Positions 51,400-60,619 of a DNA stretch of 64,000 nt are shown piece by piece. The notes beneath the pieces are model-generated. The model saw nothing but the letters and a program-made list of their open reading frames with translations, was not told the origin of the DNA and ran no database searches. Where the stretch lies: positions 806,001 through 870,000 of the forward strand of contig NZ_AP031498.1 in assembly GCF_042854845.1 (NCBI RefSeq). Direction: 5' to 3'. The translations under genes and the position numbers were made by a program. Positions within the stretch are counted from its first letter, which is position 1. Each line of letters begins with the position of its first letter. This DNA is from Maricurvus nonylphenolicus (GTDB lineage: Bacteria > Pseudomonadota > Gammaproteobacteria > Pseudomonadales > Cellvibrionaceae).

Positions 51400-53046
51400 A
51401 TGACAGCGATAAAAACACCCTTACAGATGCTTGAGCACTGGGCAGCGACCTTTCCCGATCAGGTATACCTTAGGCAGTCTACAGGTAGCGATTGGATTGA
51501 CTATAGCTGGTCGCAAGTGGCTGACAGGGTTAAGCGTTTAGCGACCTATATTGTAAAAAAGGAGTACCCTGCCGGATCTCGTATTGCTATCTGGTCATCG
51601 AATAGTGCTGATTGGTTTATCGCTGATTTAGCCATTATGCTTTCTGGGAATATCAGTGTACCTGTTTATCCTGCTCAGGATTTAGAAACGGCGGGTTACA
51701 TTCTTAAGCATGCTGAGCCAAAGATGTTGTTTGCGGGGCAATTTGAACAAGCGGCAAATCTTCGAGAAGTGCTTCCTGAGCAAACTGACACGGTTGCTAT
51801 ACGAGGTGCAACTAGTGAATGTGATGTGTCGCTGGAGGTGATCATTGCCGAGACGGCATCTCAGCGAGCGTTTCCGCAACCAGCGTTAGATGATGTTTGT
51901 ACCATTATTTATTCTTCGGGTACCTCCGGTAACCCTAAAGGCGTTATGCATAGCTACCGTTCGGTGTCTGAAACGGCGCCGTTGTTAGCCGCTACCTATG
52001 GCAGACCTAAATATGAAGCAGAAGGGGATGAGCGTGAGAGTGCTATCTCGTATCTGCCGTTATCCCATGCCGCAGAGCGATCGCTGCTGGAAATAACCAG
52101 CTTGTACCTGAATTCCCGAGTATCGATTTCTGCCGGGTTGGAGTTTTTCGCCAAAGAAATTCACGATACACAACCCACCTTTTTTGGTGCCGTACCACGG
52201 ATATGGCACAAATTTAAAGAAGGTGTTGAAGCCGCGTTAGCCGCGCAAGGTAAATCGATTGAAACCGATGCTGACAGGCTGATGGTGCGCGAGATGCTTG
52301 GCTTAGGCCAGACCAAGACATGTATTACCGGGTCGGCGCCGGTTGCTGCCGCATTACACCAGTGGTATGCGGCGATTGGTTTGCAATTGCGAGAGTCATA
52401 CAGTTCGACAGAAACTTTTGCCCATGGTACCTATTGGAATTCGGATGATCCTGCCATTCCAGGTTGTGTGGGTAAGCCTTGCCTGGGTGTTGAGGTGAAG
52501 CTGGATGAAAACAATGAGATTCTGTTTAAGAGCCCAAGTTTGATGAAGGGCTATTACAAAGAACCAGAGAAAACCGCTGAAGTGATAAAGGATGGTTGGT
52601 ACGCTTCGGGTGATTTGGGACGTATGGATGAAAATGGTAATCTGTGGATCACCGGCCGTGTGGGCAGTATTTTTAAAACCAGTAAGGGTAAGTTTATTAA
52701 CCCTGAAAAGTTGGAAAGAGAAATATATAAACTGCCCAGTGTTGATCAAGCCTGTGTCTTCGGTCATGGCATGGCGCAGCCGGTTGCGGTGGTTAATGTC
52801 GCGGAAAGTGCTGCAGGTAAAACAGATGATGAAATTAAGGCTTATTTCACCGAGGAGCTTGGCAAACTGAATGATGCACTTCCAGCGCATGAGAGAATGT
52901 CCGCGTTATTAGTAGAGCGAAAAGCCTGGACCGTTGATGGTGGTGTGCTAACGCCAACCTTAAAAATAAAACGCAAAGCGTTGGAAGGCGCTTATCGCGC
53001 AAAGCTGGGTGACAGTGTTTCAGGTGTTATTGTTGAGGAAGGGTAA
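51400..53046 (+). CDS. Acyl-CoA ligase 1 (AMP-binding)
   Basis: This 548-residue protein has the adenylate-forming motifs: IIYSSGTSGNPKG, YLPLSHAAERS, RESYSSTETFAHG and GWYASGDLGRMDENG, and the C-terminal catalytic lysine region PTLKIKRKAL. It activates a carboxylic acid to its CoA thioester using ATP. It is a close paralog of the ligase at 56834. Operator site 2 lies upstream and a clear terminator follows. Chain length is unknown; a long-chain or isoprenoid-type acid fits the surroundings. Confidence 0.92.
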   Translation: MTAIKTPLQMLEHWAATFPDQVYLRQSTGSDWIDYSWSQVADRVKRLATYIVKKEYPAGSRIAIWSSNSADWFIADLAIMLSGNISVPVYPAQDLETAGYILKHAEPKMLFAGQFEQAANLREVLPEQTDTVAIRGATSECDVSLEVIIAETASQRAFPQPALDDVCTIIYSSGTSGNPKGVMHSYRSVSETAPLLAATYGRPKYEAEGDERESAISYLPLSHAAERSLLEITSLYLNSRVSISAGLEFFAKEIHDTQPTFFGAVPRIWHKFKEGVEAALAAQGKSIETDADRLMVREMLGLGQTKTCITGSAPVAAALHQWYAAIGLQLRESYSSTETFAHGTYWNSDDPAIPGCVGKPCLGVEVKLDENNEILFKSPSLMKGYYKEPEKTAEVIKDGWYASGDLGRMDENGNLWITGRVGSIFKTSKGKFINPEKLEREIYKLPSVDQACVFGHGMAQPVAVVNVAESAAGKTDDEIKAYFTEELGKLNDALPAHERMSALLVERKAWTVDGGVLTPTLKIKRKALEGAYRAKLGDSVSGVIVEEG

Positions 53047-53060
53047 AGAGAAGTGAACTA

Positions 53061-53086
53061 ACCCCTGCACAGGCAGGGGTTTTTTG
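53061..53086 (+). terminator. Rho-independent terminator of ligase 1
   Basis: ACCCCTGC (53061-53068) pairs with GCAGGGGT (53073-53080) around a four-base loop, followed by six T and then GTTTT. It lies just after the ligase stop and three bases before the end of the convergent crotonase gene. Confidence 0.92.
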
Positions 53087-53088
53087 TT

Positions 53089-53943
53089 TTAGCCGCCAGG
53101 TACTTTGAAAGGACGCTCATCTGCTTTAAAGGGCGCTTCATTTTCGGTTAGCGCTGCTTTAAAACCGGACGTCATTGCTGTTTGTACAAACTTCTGCATG
53201 ATCGGTGCAACGTGGGCAACCGTATCCAGTGTGTTGGCGGTCTCTCGGGCTTGATTGAGGCCCATGGATTCATAGGCGCGGTTAATCGCCATCTTATTGG
53301 TGGCCATCATAGTTGGATCAATCAGGGTAAAACGTTTGGCCAGTTTGAGTACCTGTGCTTCCAGTTCTTCTTCGGGCACAGACATGGCAACCAGTCCTAG
53401 TTGCTCAGCTTCTTTACCGCTTACCGGATCACCGCTTAACAATAAAATTTTCGACCACTGAGGACCAATTTTATAGGGGTACATGTGGTTAAAGGAAAGC
53501 CCCAGGCGTCTTACTTGCGGTTGCTGAATAATGGCGTTATCCGCTGCAATAATCACATCACATTGGCCGGCAATATCATTGCCGCCGGCCACACAGTAGC
53601 CATGAACCTGGGCAATCACCGGTTTGGTCAGATTCCAGGCTGTTGCGGTAGCGCCCCACATGCGGTCGAGGTTCTTTTTGTCATCGATAAAAGGGGCTGC
53701 GTCGGCGGCGTCTTCTGGCGCATAGTTGCCGTTGCCTCCGGCGGCATCATAACCGGCACAAAAGCCAGGGCCTGCACCTTTGACAATGACGGCACGCACA
53801 TTCGGGTCATCTTCGGCAGTTTTCAGCGCGTGAACGTATTCGGATAAGAGGGCCTCACTTAAGGCATTAAGTTGTTTGGGCCTGTTTAGGGTGATGGTGG
53901 CGATTTTGTCGGTAATGTCCAACAGGATAAAGTCATAGGCCAT
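53089..53943 (-). CDS. Crotonase-family protein with altered catalytic residues
   Basis: This 284-residue protein has the crotonase fold: FCAGYDAAGG, GYCVAGGNDIAGQCD and a long helical C-terminus. Relative to enoyl-CoA hydratases the first glutamate position reads Asp in GGNDIA and the second reads Gln in QPQVRRLGLS. A standard hydratase mechanism is therefore doubtful; it may act as a lyase, isomerase or other crotonase. Operator site 3 lies 91 bases upstream. It is convergent with ligase 1 and lies downstream of the XRE gene on the same strand. Confidence 0.8.
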   Translation of the reverse strand: MAYDFILLDITDKIATITLNRPKQLNALSEALLSEYVHALKTAEDDPNVRAVIVKGAGPGFCAGYDAAGGNGNYAPEDAADAAPFIDDKKNLDRMWGATATAWNLTKPVIAQVHGYCVAGGNDIAGQCDVIIAADNAIIQQPQVRRLGLSFNHMYPYKIGPQWSKILLLSGDPVSGKEAEQLGLVAMSVPEEELEAQVLKLAKRFTLIDPTMMATNKMAINRAYESMGLNQARETANTLDTVAHVAPIMQKFVQTAMTSGFKAALTENEAPFKADERPFKVPGG

Positions 53944-54033
53944 GGTCAGCAGTTCCTCAGTTGCTTTCTTTTACAGTGAGATCAATGGTTGATCGCACAA
54001 AGTAAAAAAATTAAAGGATTGCCATGGGGGAGG

Positions 54034-54054
54034 CTATGACTTGGGTGGTCATAG
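54034..54054. promoter_or_regulatory. MmyB-regulon operator, site 3
   Basis: CTATGAC and GTCATAG half-sites match site 1 with a changed centre (TGACT-N5-GGTCA). It lies 39 bases after the end of the XRE gene and 91 bases before the crotonase start, so it probably controls the crotonase. Confidence 0.65.
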
Positions 54055-54092
54055 ATCAATAGTGATCTACAGGTCTCTATGCTAGGAGTTTA

Positions 54093-54956
54093 TTAGGTGT
54101 CACCTTCAATTTCATGGCGGCACAGGCAGGGGTGGTCCAGCGTATGGTCTACAAGTGATGACAGGTCTGTTTTATGGTCCCTGGGAAACATTTTGTTCAT
54201 CAGTAGCAGAGGCTCCATACCATTTTCTACGGGCCCCAGGGAGGTCACGGAATTACACATGTGGTAAAACTGTTGCAGCTTGCCTTCAACCTCAAAATAA
54301 ATAGGAAAGCTCATCTGGGGTTCGAAAGCCGCTGCTTTTTCTGGCCAGTTTTCAGGGAACTGGTACTTCTCCGCCATGCGATCAACCCAATCGTCAAGGA
54401 TTGCGTCATTTTTTATCAGGGCTTCTTGTTTTAGGGTCAGTGAAAGGCCGGTCATCAGGGTTTCCCGTTCGGCTTCATTTTCCCGGCCGACGATGCCTCC
54501 CATAATCGCTTCAAAATACTCACTAACAAAGATGTCCCCCGAGATATCCAGCTTGTCGTGGAAGAGCCCCAACCAGCTTTTATTGAACATCAAAATGCCA
54601 TTGGTGCCATCCGTTAACATAGCCGGGAAGGGATCCAGGGCATCCAGATTCATGGCCAGGGTCTTGCGCAGCCAGCGGTATTTCTGGTCTCGAAATTCGG
54701 CGCCCAGATTCTCGGGAATATAGCCTGCGGCGATTAACAGGTTGGCGGTATCACGCTTTTTAAGGCCAAAAAAATTGGCGATCTTGAGAACCACCTCCCT
54801 GCTGGGATGTACCCGCGCCGTTTCCAGGCGGCTTATATGACGGGTGGAAGAGTCCAGCTCCAGTGCTAGCTCCTCCTGGCTCAACCTGAAGGTCGTGCGC
54901 CAGAATCTAACCAGTCTGCCCAGGGCGGTTGGAAGAAATTGTTGGGGGCGATTCAT
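54093..54956 (-). CDS. XRE/MmyB-type transcriptional regulator 1
   Basis: This 287-residue protein has an N-terminal XRE helix-turn-helix (residues about 10-65: RLVRFWRTTFRLSQEELALE, STRHISRLETARVHPSREVV) and an MmyB-like ligand-binding domain with the FPAMLTDGTNGILMFNKSW segment. MmyB-type domains have a PAS-like fold and have been linked to fatty-acyl ligands. It is a close paralog of the regulator at 59643, and operators lie upstream at 55100 and 55174, so autoregulation is possible. It probably controls the lipid-degradation genes around it. Confidence 0.9.
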   Translation of the reverse strand: MNRPQQFLPTALGRLVRFWRTTFRLSQEELALELDSSTRHISRLETARVHPSREVVLKIANFFGLKKRDTANLLIAAGYIPENLGAEFRDQKYRWLRKTLAMNLDALDPFPAMLTDGTNGILMFNKSWLGLFHDKLDISGDIFVSEYFEAIMGGIVGRENEAERETLMTGLSLTLKQEALIKNDAILDDWVDRMAEKYQFPENWPEKAAAFEPQMSFPIYFEVEGKLQQFYHMCNSVTSLGPVENGMEPLLLMNKMFPRDHKTDLSSLVDHTLDHPCLCRHEIEGDT

Positions 54957-55099
54957 TGTTATTTTATACGGGCTCGTAGGTGTTGATACTTATAGCCAAA
55001 CGTTCAGTGTAATCGATGTATCCTATATAAAATAAGATAACAGATTCCTGTGTTTTTAAAAGAATAAGCTGGATGGTGTGGCTAATATATAGACCTTTT

Positions 55100-55123
55100 T
55101 GACCTGTTGTGACCATTTGGTCA
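55100..55123. promoter_or_regulatory. MmyB-regulon operator, site 4 (variant cluster of half-sites)
   Basis: TGACC occurs at 55100-55104 and 55110-55114, five bases apart, and GGTCA follows at 55119-55123 with a spacing of four. It lies 144 bases upstream of the XRE1 start on the minus strand, in a 342-base gap with no gene. The spacing differs from the other sites, so it may be weaker. Confidence 0.55.
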
Positions 55124-55173
55124 TGCAGGTGCTGTAAGGGAGGGAGATTGGTAGAGATCTTGAGGAGAGCGGG

Positions 55174-55194
55174 ATATGACCTTCCCGGTCATGG
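55174..55194. promoter_or_regulatory. MmyB-regulon operator, site 5
   Basis: ATATGACC and GGTCATGG flank TTCCC. A GATTAT follows one base after, a good -10 for the hydrolase at 55299 on the plus strand. It shares the TTCCC-like centre with sites 6 and 7. Confidence 0.75.
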
Positions 55195-55298
55195 AGATTA
55201 TCGGGCCAATCCTTAAGGTTCTAAAGCATTGCGGGTCTTATCGGGCTAGCGCTGAATAAATAATACATTTTGTAAACAGTAGATACTGAGAGAAAGCG

Positions 55299-56198
55299 AT
55301 GAGCAAAGAAGAATTGGATATTGTGTTAACGATGCTAGATGAGGTTCGCGGTGGCGATCTCAGCCAAAAACCACTGTGGCAGCAGCGTGGTGAAATGGAT
55401 CTGGCAGGGCTGACGCTACCTATGCCCGAAGAGCCTGTGGATATTACCCAATTTCGTGCCTACGGTGTGCCTGGACTAAAGTTCACCCCGGAAGGAGGCG
55501 CAACAGATAAGGCGTTGCTTTATATGCACGGTGGCGGATATGTGATTGGTTCTGCTGCCTCGCATCGCCATTTTGTTGCCAGGCTGGCGGTGGATGCCGG
55601 TATTACCGCCTGGTCGATTGATTACCGTTTGGCCCCGGAATGGGCCTATCCCGCCCCGGTAGAAGATGCCGTTGCAGCTTACCGCTATCTGCTGGAGCAG
55701 GGTTTTACGGCAGACAATATTGTTGTCTCCGGGGACAGTGCCGGCGGTGGTTTGGCAGCCGCGTTACTGGTGGCTTTAAAGCATGAAGGCTTGCCGCAGC
55801 CTGCAGGTGCCATGTTGTTATCCCCGTGGACTGATTTAACCCAGTCGGGTGAATCCTATGAAACACGGGCAGAGATTGATCCGCTGGTGAAAAAGGTGGA
55901 TCTGGATGAGATGGCCGCGACCTATGTTCAGGGTGGCGACTTAACCGCTGATACAGCCTCACCGCTGTTTGCAGATCTCTCGGATCTGGCGCCACTCTAT
56001 ATTCAAGTGGGTGATGCCGAGACCATGTTGTCCGATAGTCTGCGCTTTGCAGAGAAGGCCAAAGCCGCAGGTGTTGAGGTGAAGCTCGATCAGTACCCGG
56101 ACATGATTCATATCTGGCCGTATTTCTGGCCGCTGTTGTCAGAAGCGCGTGAAGCCTGTGACAAACTCAGTGCCTTCTGTAAAGAGAAGTTAGGCTAA
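55299..56198 (+). CDS. HSL-family alpha/beta hydrolase
   Basis: This 299-residue protein has the hormone-sensitive-lipase-family oxyanion motif HGGG (77-80) and nucleophile GDSAGG with Ser147. Asp and His partners are probably in VGDAETML and DMIHIWPYF. It has no signal peptide, so it is probably a cytoplasmic esterase or lactonase acting on a small acyl ester. It is preceded by operator site 5. The membrane protein gene follows after 65 bases, probably in the same transcript. Confidence 0.9.
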   Translation: MSKEELDIVLTMLDEVRGGDLSQKPLWQQRGEMDLAGLTLPMPEEPVDITQFRAYGVPGLKFTPEGGATDKALLYMHGGGYVIGSAASHRHFVARLAVDAGITAWSIDYRLAPEWAYPAPVEDAVAAYRYLLEQGFTADNIVVSGDSAGGGLAAALLVALKHEGLPQPAGAMLLSPWTDLTQSGESYETRAEIDPLVKKVDLDEMAATYVQGGDLTADTASPLFADLSDLAPLYIQVGDAETMLSDSLRFAEKAKAAGVEVKLDQYPDMIHIWPYFWPLLSEAREACDKLSAFCKEKLG

Positions 56199-56263
56199 GC
56201 CGCTTCATGATAGAAACTCCTTTATAGCAACTCCTTATAGAAAAACTTGGCCGGAGCTTTGAA

Positions 56264-56725
56264 TTGAACTTTTCACGATGTACCTTGCCATTGCAGCGCA
56301 TTTTGTTAGGGCTCCAGGCCATTCAATTCTTCTATCTATCTTTTAGCTATTTGAATGGCACCTATGTCAATCAGTTCGATATGCTTGAAAGACTTTTTAA
56401 GGGGGAGCTGGCGCAGATCTGTACGACCACCGGTTGTTGGCAATCCCTTACCCCGTTTGTCGGCTCTTTGTATGGCTCTGTCGCGATCCTGTGTGTATTG
56501 GCGCTGTTTTTCCGTGCGGGCAGAGAATTGCGCTTGGTGATAATCAATATTGCCTCGGTACAAATTGTTATGGCGACGGTTAGGTTGGCGATAGTGCCTG
56601 CTGATTTTTACCCTGACGGGATGCAGTGGCAGCTAAGTCTCACCCAGTTTGTTATTGGCGCGCTGCTGTTACTGGCGGCAGCGCTGCCCTATCCACAGTC
56701 CAAAGAAAAGGCCGTATTACGCTAA
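56264..56725 (+). CDS. Small four-helix membrane protein, function unknown
   Basis: This 153-residue protein has about four hydrophobic segments (residues about 10-28, 67-84, 88-108, 125-143) and a cytoplasmic or periplasmic CTTTGCW motif near residues 52-58. I do not recognise a family with confidence. The start is a TTG at 56264 with CCGGAG eight bases upstream; no earlier ATG is in frame. It lies between the hydrolase and ligase 2 genes, all on the same strand. Confidence 0.6.
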   Translation: MNFSRCTLPLQRILLGLQAIQFFYLSFSYLNGTYVNQFDMLERLFKGELAQICTTTGCWQSLTPFVGSLYGSVAILCVLALFFRAGRELRLVIINIASVQIVMATVRLAIVPADFYPDGMQWQLSLTQFVIGALLLLAAALPYPQSKEKAVLR

Positions 56726-56740
56726 TAACAATCTTCCATT

Positions 56741-56761
56741 TTTAGACCTTCACGGTCATGG
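56741..56761. promoter_or_regulatory. MmyB-regulon operator, site 6
   Basis: AGACC and GGTCA half-sites flank TTCAC. The first arm deviates from the consensus. A TTTATAG follows within a few bases, a possible -10 for the ligase at 56834. It lies 15 bases after the membrane protein stop. Confidence 0.7.
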
Positions 56762-56833
56762 TTTTATAGCGTTGTTTCTCTATAGTCGAGCCTATTAATA
56801 CAAATAATGGCTGGACTATTTGAGGTGAGAGCA

Positions 56834-58468
56834 ATGCAAACGCCAGTACAGATGATGGAACATTGGGCAGCAACATTTCCCAAGCAAACGTTTTTACGCC
56901 AATCCACTGGCGATGACTGGATTGAATACAGCTGGGAGACTGTGGCAGATCGGGCTCGCCGGGTGGCGACCGATATTGCAAAAATGAATTTCCCGGCTGG
57001 ATCAAATATTGCAATTTGGTCGAGCAACAGCGCCGATTGGTTTGTTGTGGATTTGGCGATTATGCTCTCCGGGCATGTGAGCGTGCCTATTTACCCCGCC
57101 CAGGATTTGGAAACCGCTGCTTATATCCTTGAACACAGTGAAACAAAATTATTGTTTGTAGGTGCTTTTGATAAAGCAGAAGAACTTCACAGCATTTTGC
57201 CAGAACATATGGTCACGATTGCGATGCGTGGTGCGTCCATAACCTGTGATGCTGAGTTGGAAGGTATCATCGTTGATACACCGCCCAAGAATGACTTTGC
57301 TCCACGATCGATGGACGAGGTATGCACGATTTTATACTCCTCGGGAACGACCGGTGTACCTAAAGGGGTAATGCATACCTTCCACTCTATAGCGCAGACC
57401 GTGGCTTTGGCAAACAATTGTTATGGGCGGACGCCCCATGCCAAAGAAGGTGATGAGCGCGAAAAAATTATTTCCTATCTGCCCTTATCCCATGTAGCTG
57501 AACGCGCGTTGGTAGAAATGGCAGGGCTCTACCTAAATTCACACATTTCCATTTCCGCTAGCTTGGCCAATTTCACCAGCGAGATCCGAGATGTAAAACC
57601 CACTTTTTTTGGCGCTGTACCCAGAATCTGGCACAAGTTCAAAGAAGGTGTTGAAGCCGGGCTTCAGGCAATGGACAAACAGATTGAAACTGATGCTGAC
57701 CGTGCTGCTGTACGTGAATGGCTGGGGCTGGATCAAACTCGTTTAGCGATGACAGGCTCGGCACCAATATCGCCAGCGGTACACCGCTGGTATGCAGATA
57801 TTGGCCTGCACTTACGTGAAAGTTACAGTATGACGGAAACCTTTGCGCTAGGTGCTTATTGGGACCGCAATGAGGCTAATATTCCCGGCTGTGTTGGCCG
57901 TCCTGCTGGGGGGATATCCCTAAAGCTGTCAGAGGACGGTGAGATTCATTTTAAGACCCCGGGGCTGATGAAGGGGTATTATAAAAATGAAGAGCAAACT
58001 GCCCGCGTGATAAAAGATGGCTGGTATGCCACCGGTGATCTTGGACGTATCGATGAAGACGGAAATCTTTGGGTGACCGGTCGCACCGGTAGTGTGTTCA
58101 AAACCAGTAAAGGCAAGTTTGTTAATCCGGAGCGACTTGAGCGAGAATTACAAAAGATTGTTTTGGTTGAGCAGGCCGTTGTATTTGGCCATGGCTTGGC
58201 ACAACCGGTCGCCGTCGTGAGTGTGGCTGAGTCTGCGGCAGACAAAACTGATGCCGAGTTGAATGCCTATTTCGCCGAGGCGCTGGATGCGGTGAATAAT
58301 GAGCTACCCGCGCATGAAAAAATAACCGCATTGCTTGTGGTGAGAGATGTCTGGAGCAGTGATGGTGGGCAGTTAACCCCAACTCTGAAGATCAAGCGTA
58401 AAGTGCTTGAGACCCAGTACAGCGCTAAACTGGGTGAGGATGCCATTGGGGTTATCATTGGCGGATAA
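56834..58468 (+). CDS. Acyl-CoA ligase 2 (AMP-binding)
   Basis: This 544-residue protein has the same motifs as ligase 1: ILYSSGTTGVPKG, YLPLSHVAERA, RESYSMTETFALG and GWYATGDLGRIDEDG, with PTLKIKRKVL near the end. The two are paralogs along their whole length. I chose the ATG at 56834 because GAGGTGAG precedes it and the N-terminus then matches ligase 1; an upstream ATG at 56807 is in frame. The epoxide hydrolase gene follows after 32 bases, so they form an operon under operator site 6. Confidence 0.92.
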   Translation: MQTPVQMMEHWAATFPKQTFLRQSTGDDWIEYSWETVADRARRVATDIAKMNFPAGSNIAIWSSNSADWFVVDLAIMLSGHVSVPIYPAQDLETAAYILEHSETKLLFVGAFDKAEELHSILPEHMVTIAMRGASITCDAELEGIIVDTPPKNDFAPRSMDEVCTILYSSGTTGVPKGVMHTFHSIAQTVALANNCYGRTPHAKEGDEREKIISYLPLSHVAERALVEMAGLYLNSHISISASLANFTSEIRDVKPTFFGAVPRIWHKFKEGVEAGLQAMDKQIETDADRAAVREWLGLDQTRLAMTGSAPISPAVHRWYADIGLHLRESYSMTETFALGAYWDRNEANIPGCVGRPAGGISLKLSEDGEIHFKTPGLMKGYYKNEEQTARVIKDGWYATGDLGRIDEDGNLWVTGRTGSVFKTSKGKFVNPERLERELQKIVLVEQAVVFGHGLAQPVAVVSVAESAADKTDAELNAYFAEALDAVNNELPAHEKITALLVVRDVWSSDGGQLTPTLKIKRKVLETQYSAKLGEDAIGVIIGG

Positions 58469-58500
58469 TCGCGTATTAATAATCTGGTAAAGGATGTTGA

Positions 58501-59646
58501 ATGTCTGATCTTATTAAGCCCTTTCGTATTAACGTCCCGCAAACTGAGCTGGATGAACTGCAGCAGCGATTGGCTCTTACCCGTTGGACGACTGAGCAAA
58601 CGGAGGAATCGCCCTGGCAGCAGGGCGTACCGCTAGAGCGTGCTAAGGCGCTGGTGGACTATTGGCAAACTCAGTATTCATGGCGTCGCTGCGAGGAGGC
58701 GCTGAACCGTTTCGACAATTTTGTCTATACCGCCGATGATGTGGATATTCACTTTATTCATGTGCGTTCTCGTCATACCTCAGCAAGGCCCTTGCTGTTG
58801 ACCCATGGCTGGCCTGGATCGATTCTGGAGTTTACCGACATCATTGATCGTTTAATAAACCCGCAAGATCATGGTGGTAGCGCAGAGGATGCTTTCCATT
58901 TAGTGATACCGTCTCTGCCGGGTTTTGGTTTTTCTGGCAAGCCTGCAACGGCCGGATGGAATGTAGAAAAAATTGCGCGTACCTGGGGCGACATCATGTT
59001 GGCTCTGGGTTATCAGGCGTATGTGGCTCAGGGTGGTGATTGGGGTTCTGCCGTTACTCTATCCATGGCGAGCCAGAAGCTTGAGGGGCTACAGGGTATA
59101 CACCTCAACCTGGTGATCGCCATGCCAAATCCGGGTGAGGAATTGACTCCCGAGGAGCAGGCCGCACTGATTCCGGCCATGCAGTATATAAAAGACGGTA
59201 ACGGTTATGCGGTCATTCAAACGACGCGACCACAGACCATTGGTTATAGTTTGTCTGACTCACCTGTTGGGCTGGCGACCTGGATCTATGAGAAGTTTCA
59301 AAACTGGAGTGACTGTGGTGGTGATCCCGAATCGATCTTTAGCAAAGACAGATTGCTGGATAATATCAGCCTGTACTGGTTGACCAACTCAGGGCATTCT
59401 TCCGCCAGATTATACTGGGAGAGTTTTAATAAATCCTTTGCCGGTGTGACAACCGATTTACCGGTGGGTGTCACCGTTTATCCAAAAGATGTATCAACCC
59501 CTTGCGAGAAATGGGTAGCGCGTTTATACCCGAATCTGATTTATTTCAATAGCCCGACCGAGGGTGGACATTTCCCGGCAATGGAGCAACCGCAAGGGTT
59601 TGTTGAAGAGCTCCGTAAAACGTTTGCCAAACTAAAATTGGGTTAA
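58501..59646 (+). CDS. Epoxide hydrolase (EHN-type)
   Basis: This 381-residue protein has the EHN N-terminal domain (residues 1-about 110) and an alpha/beta-hydrolase core with the oxyanion motif HGWPGS (102-107), the nucleophile Asp180 in QGGDWGSAV and the general-base histidine in TEGGHFPAMEQ. Enzymes of this type open epoxides, including microsomal and juvenile-hormone types. With no signal peptide it is cytoplasmic. It suggests that the degraded compound has or acquires an epoxide. It overlaps the convergent XRE2 gene by four bases. Confidence 0.9.
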   Translation: MSDLIKPFRINVPQTELDELQQRLALTRWTTEQTEESPWQQGVPLERAKALVDYWQTQYSWRRCEEALNRFDNFVYTADDVDIHFIHVRSRHTSARPLLLTHGWPGSILEFTDIIDRLINPQDHGGSAEDAFHLVIPSLPGFGFSGKPATAGWNVEKIARTWGDIMLALGYQAYVAQGGDWGSAVTLSMASQKLEGLQGIHLNLVIAMPNPGEELTPEEQAALIPAMQYIKDGNGYAVIQTTRPQTIGYSLSDSPVGLATWIYEKFQNWSDCGGDPESIFSKDRLLDNISLYWLTNSGHSSARLYWESFNKSFAGVTTDLPVGVTVYPKDVSTPCEKWVARLYPNLIYFNSPTEGGHFPAMEQPQGFVEELRKTFAKLKLG

Positions 59647-60509
59647 GATTCGTTTTTGCGGATCTCGTGGGTATAGAGGCAGGGGTGATCAAACTCGTGC
59701 GCTGTTAACATGGAGAGATCGCGATCAATATCTTTAGGGAACAGTTTCATAATTACCAGGGAGGGTTCAGTGCCGTTTTCTACAGGCCCCAGTGAGGTGA
59801 TGGCATTACACACATGGTAGAACTCATGTTTTTCGCCATCGATTACAAACGAGATGGGGACGCTCATGCGTGGCTCAAACTGCGCAGCTTTTTGAGGCCA
59901 GTTTTTCGGTAAGCCATGGCGTTTTTCCAGCCGACCGATCATGGTTTCCAGTACGGGTGCTTGATTGATTAAGGCTTCCTGTTTGAGGCTTAAACAGAAG
60001 GCGCAGAGGATATTTTCTCTGTCGTTCTCATTAGCGCCAGCGGCTATGGCATCAATAACGGCTTCCAGGTAGGTGCTGGCATAGAGGTTACCGCTTAAAT
60101 CAAAGTGATCTTGAAAGAGTCCGAGCCAACTCTTATTGCACATCAGGATGTTGTTATCGCGGTCCGTCAGCATGGCGGGATAGGGATCCAGTGATTTGAA
60201 ATTGATCGCCATGGTTTTCCGCAGCCAGCGGTATTCCGGCGCACGGAAGTCAGCATCAACAATTTCAGGAATGTAACCCGCCGCAATCAACAGATTAGCG
60301 GCATCGCGTTTCTTGAGGTTAAAAAATTGGGCGATACTGAGTACGACTTCGCGGCTGGGGTGTACCTTACCCGTTTCCAGGCGGCTGATATGACGTGTTG
60401 AAGATTGTAATTGCAGGGCCAACTCTTCCTGGCTGAGGGCGAAGGTTTTACGCCAGAATCTCACCAGTCTGCCCAGGGACGTTGGCGGTGCCTTACGGGG
60501 TTGGCTCAT
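59643..60509 (-). CDS. XRE/MmyB-type transcriptional regulator 2
   Basis: This 288-residue protein parallels the regulator at 54093: an XRE helix-turn-helix (RLVRFWRKTFALSQEELALQ, STRHISRLETGKVHPSREVV) and an MmyB-like domain (YPAMLTDRDNNILMCNKSW). The two probably arose by duplication, and the DNA-recognition regions are nearly the same, so they may bind the same palindromes. Operator site 7 lies upstream, between it and the divergent carboxylase gene. Confidence 0.9.
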   Translation of the reverse strand: MSQPRKAPPTSLGRLVRFWRKTFALSQEELALQLQSSTRHISRLETGKVHPSREVVLSIAQFFNLKKRDAANLLIAAGYIPEIVDADFRAPEYRWLRKTMAINFKSLDPYPAMLTDRDNNILMCNKSWLGLFQDHFDLSGNLYASTYLEAVIDAIAAGANENDRENILCAFCLSLKQEALINQAPVLETMIGRLEKRHGLPKNWPQKAAQFEPRMSVPISFVIDGEKHEFYHVCNAITSLGPVENGTEPSLVIMKLFPKDIDRDLSMLTAHEFDHPCLYTHEIRKNES

Positions 60510-60619
60510 AGACGATCTCTCTCAGTCGGCATTATTCTCATTGCGGCATAAAAGCCGGTGCCTTATAGCAATAATACTAACCAATTTTCCCCATTTTAGG
60601 AAACCGGATTGGCCTCAAA

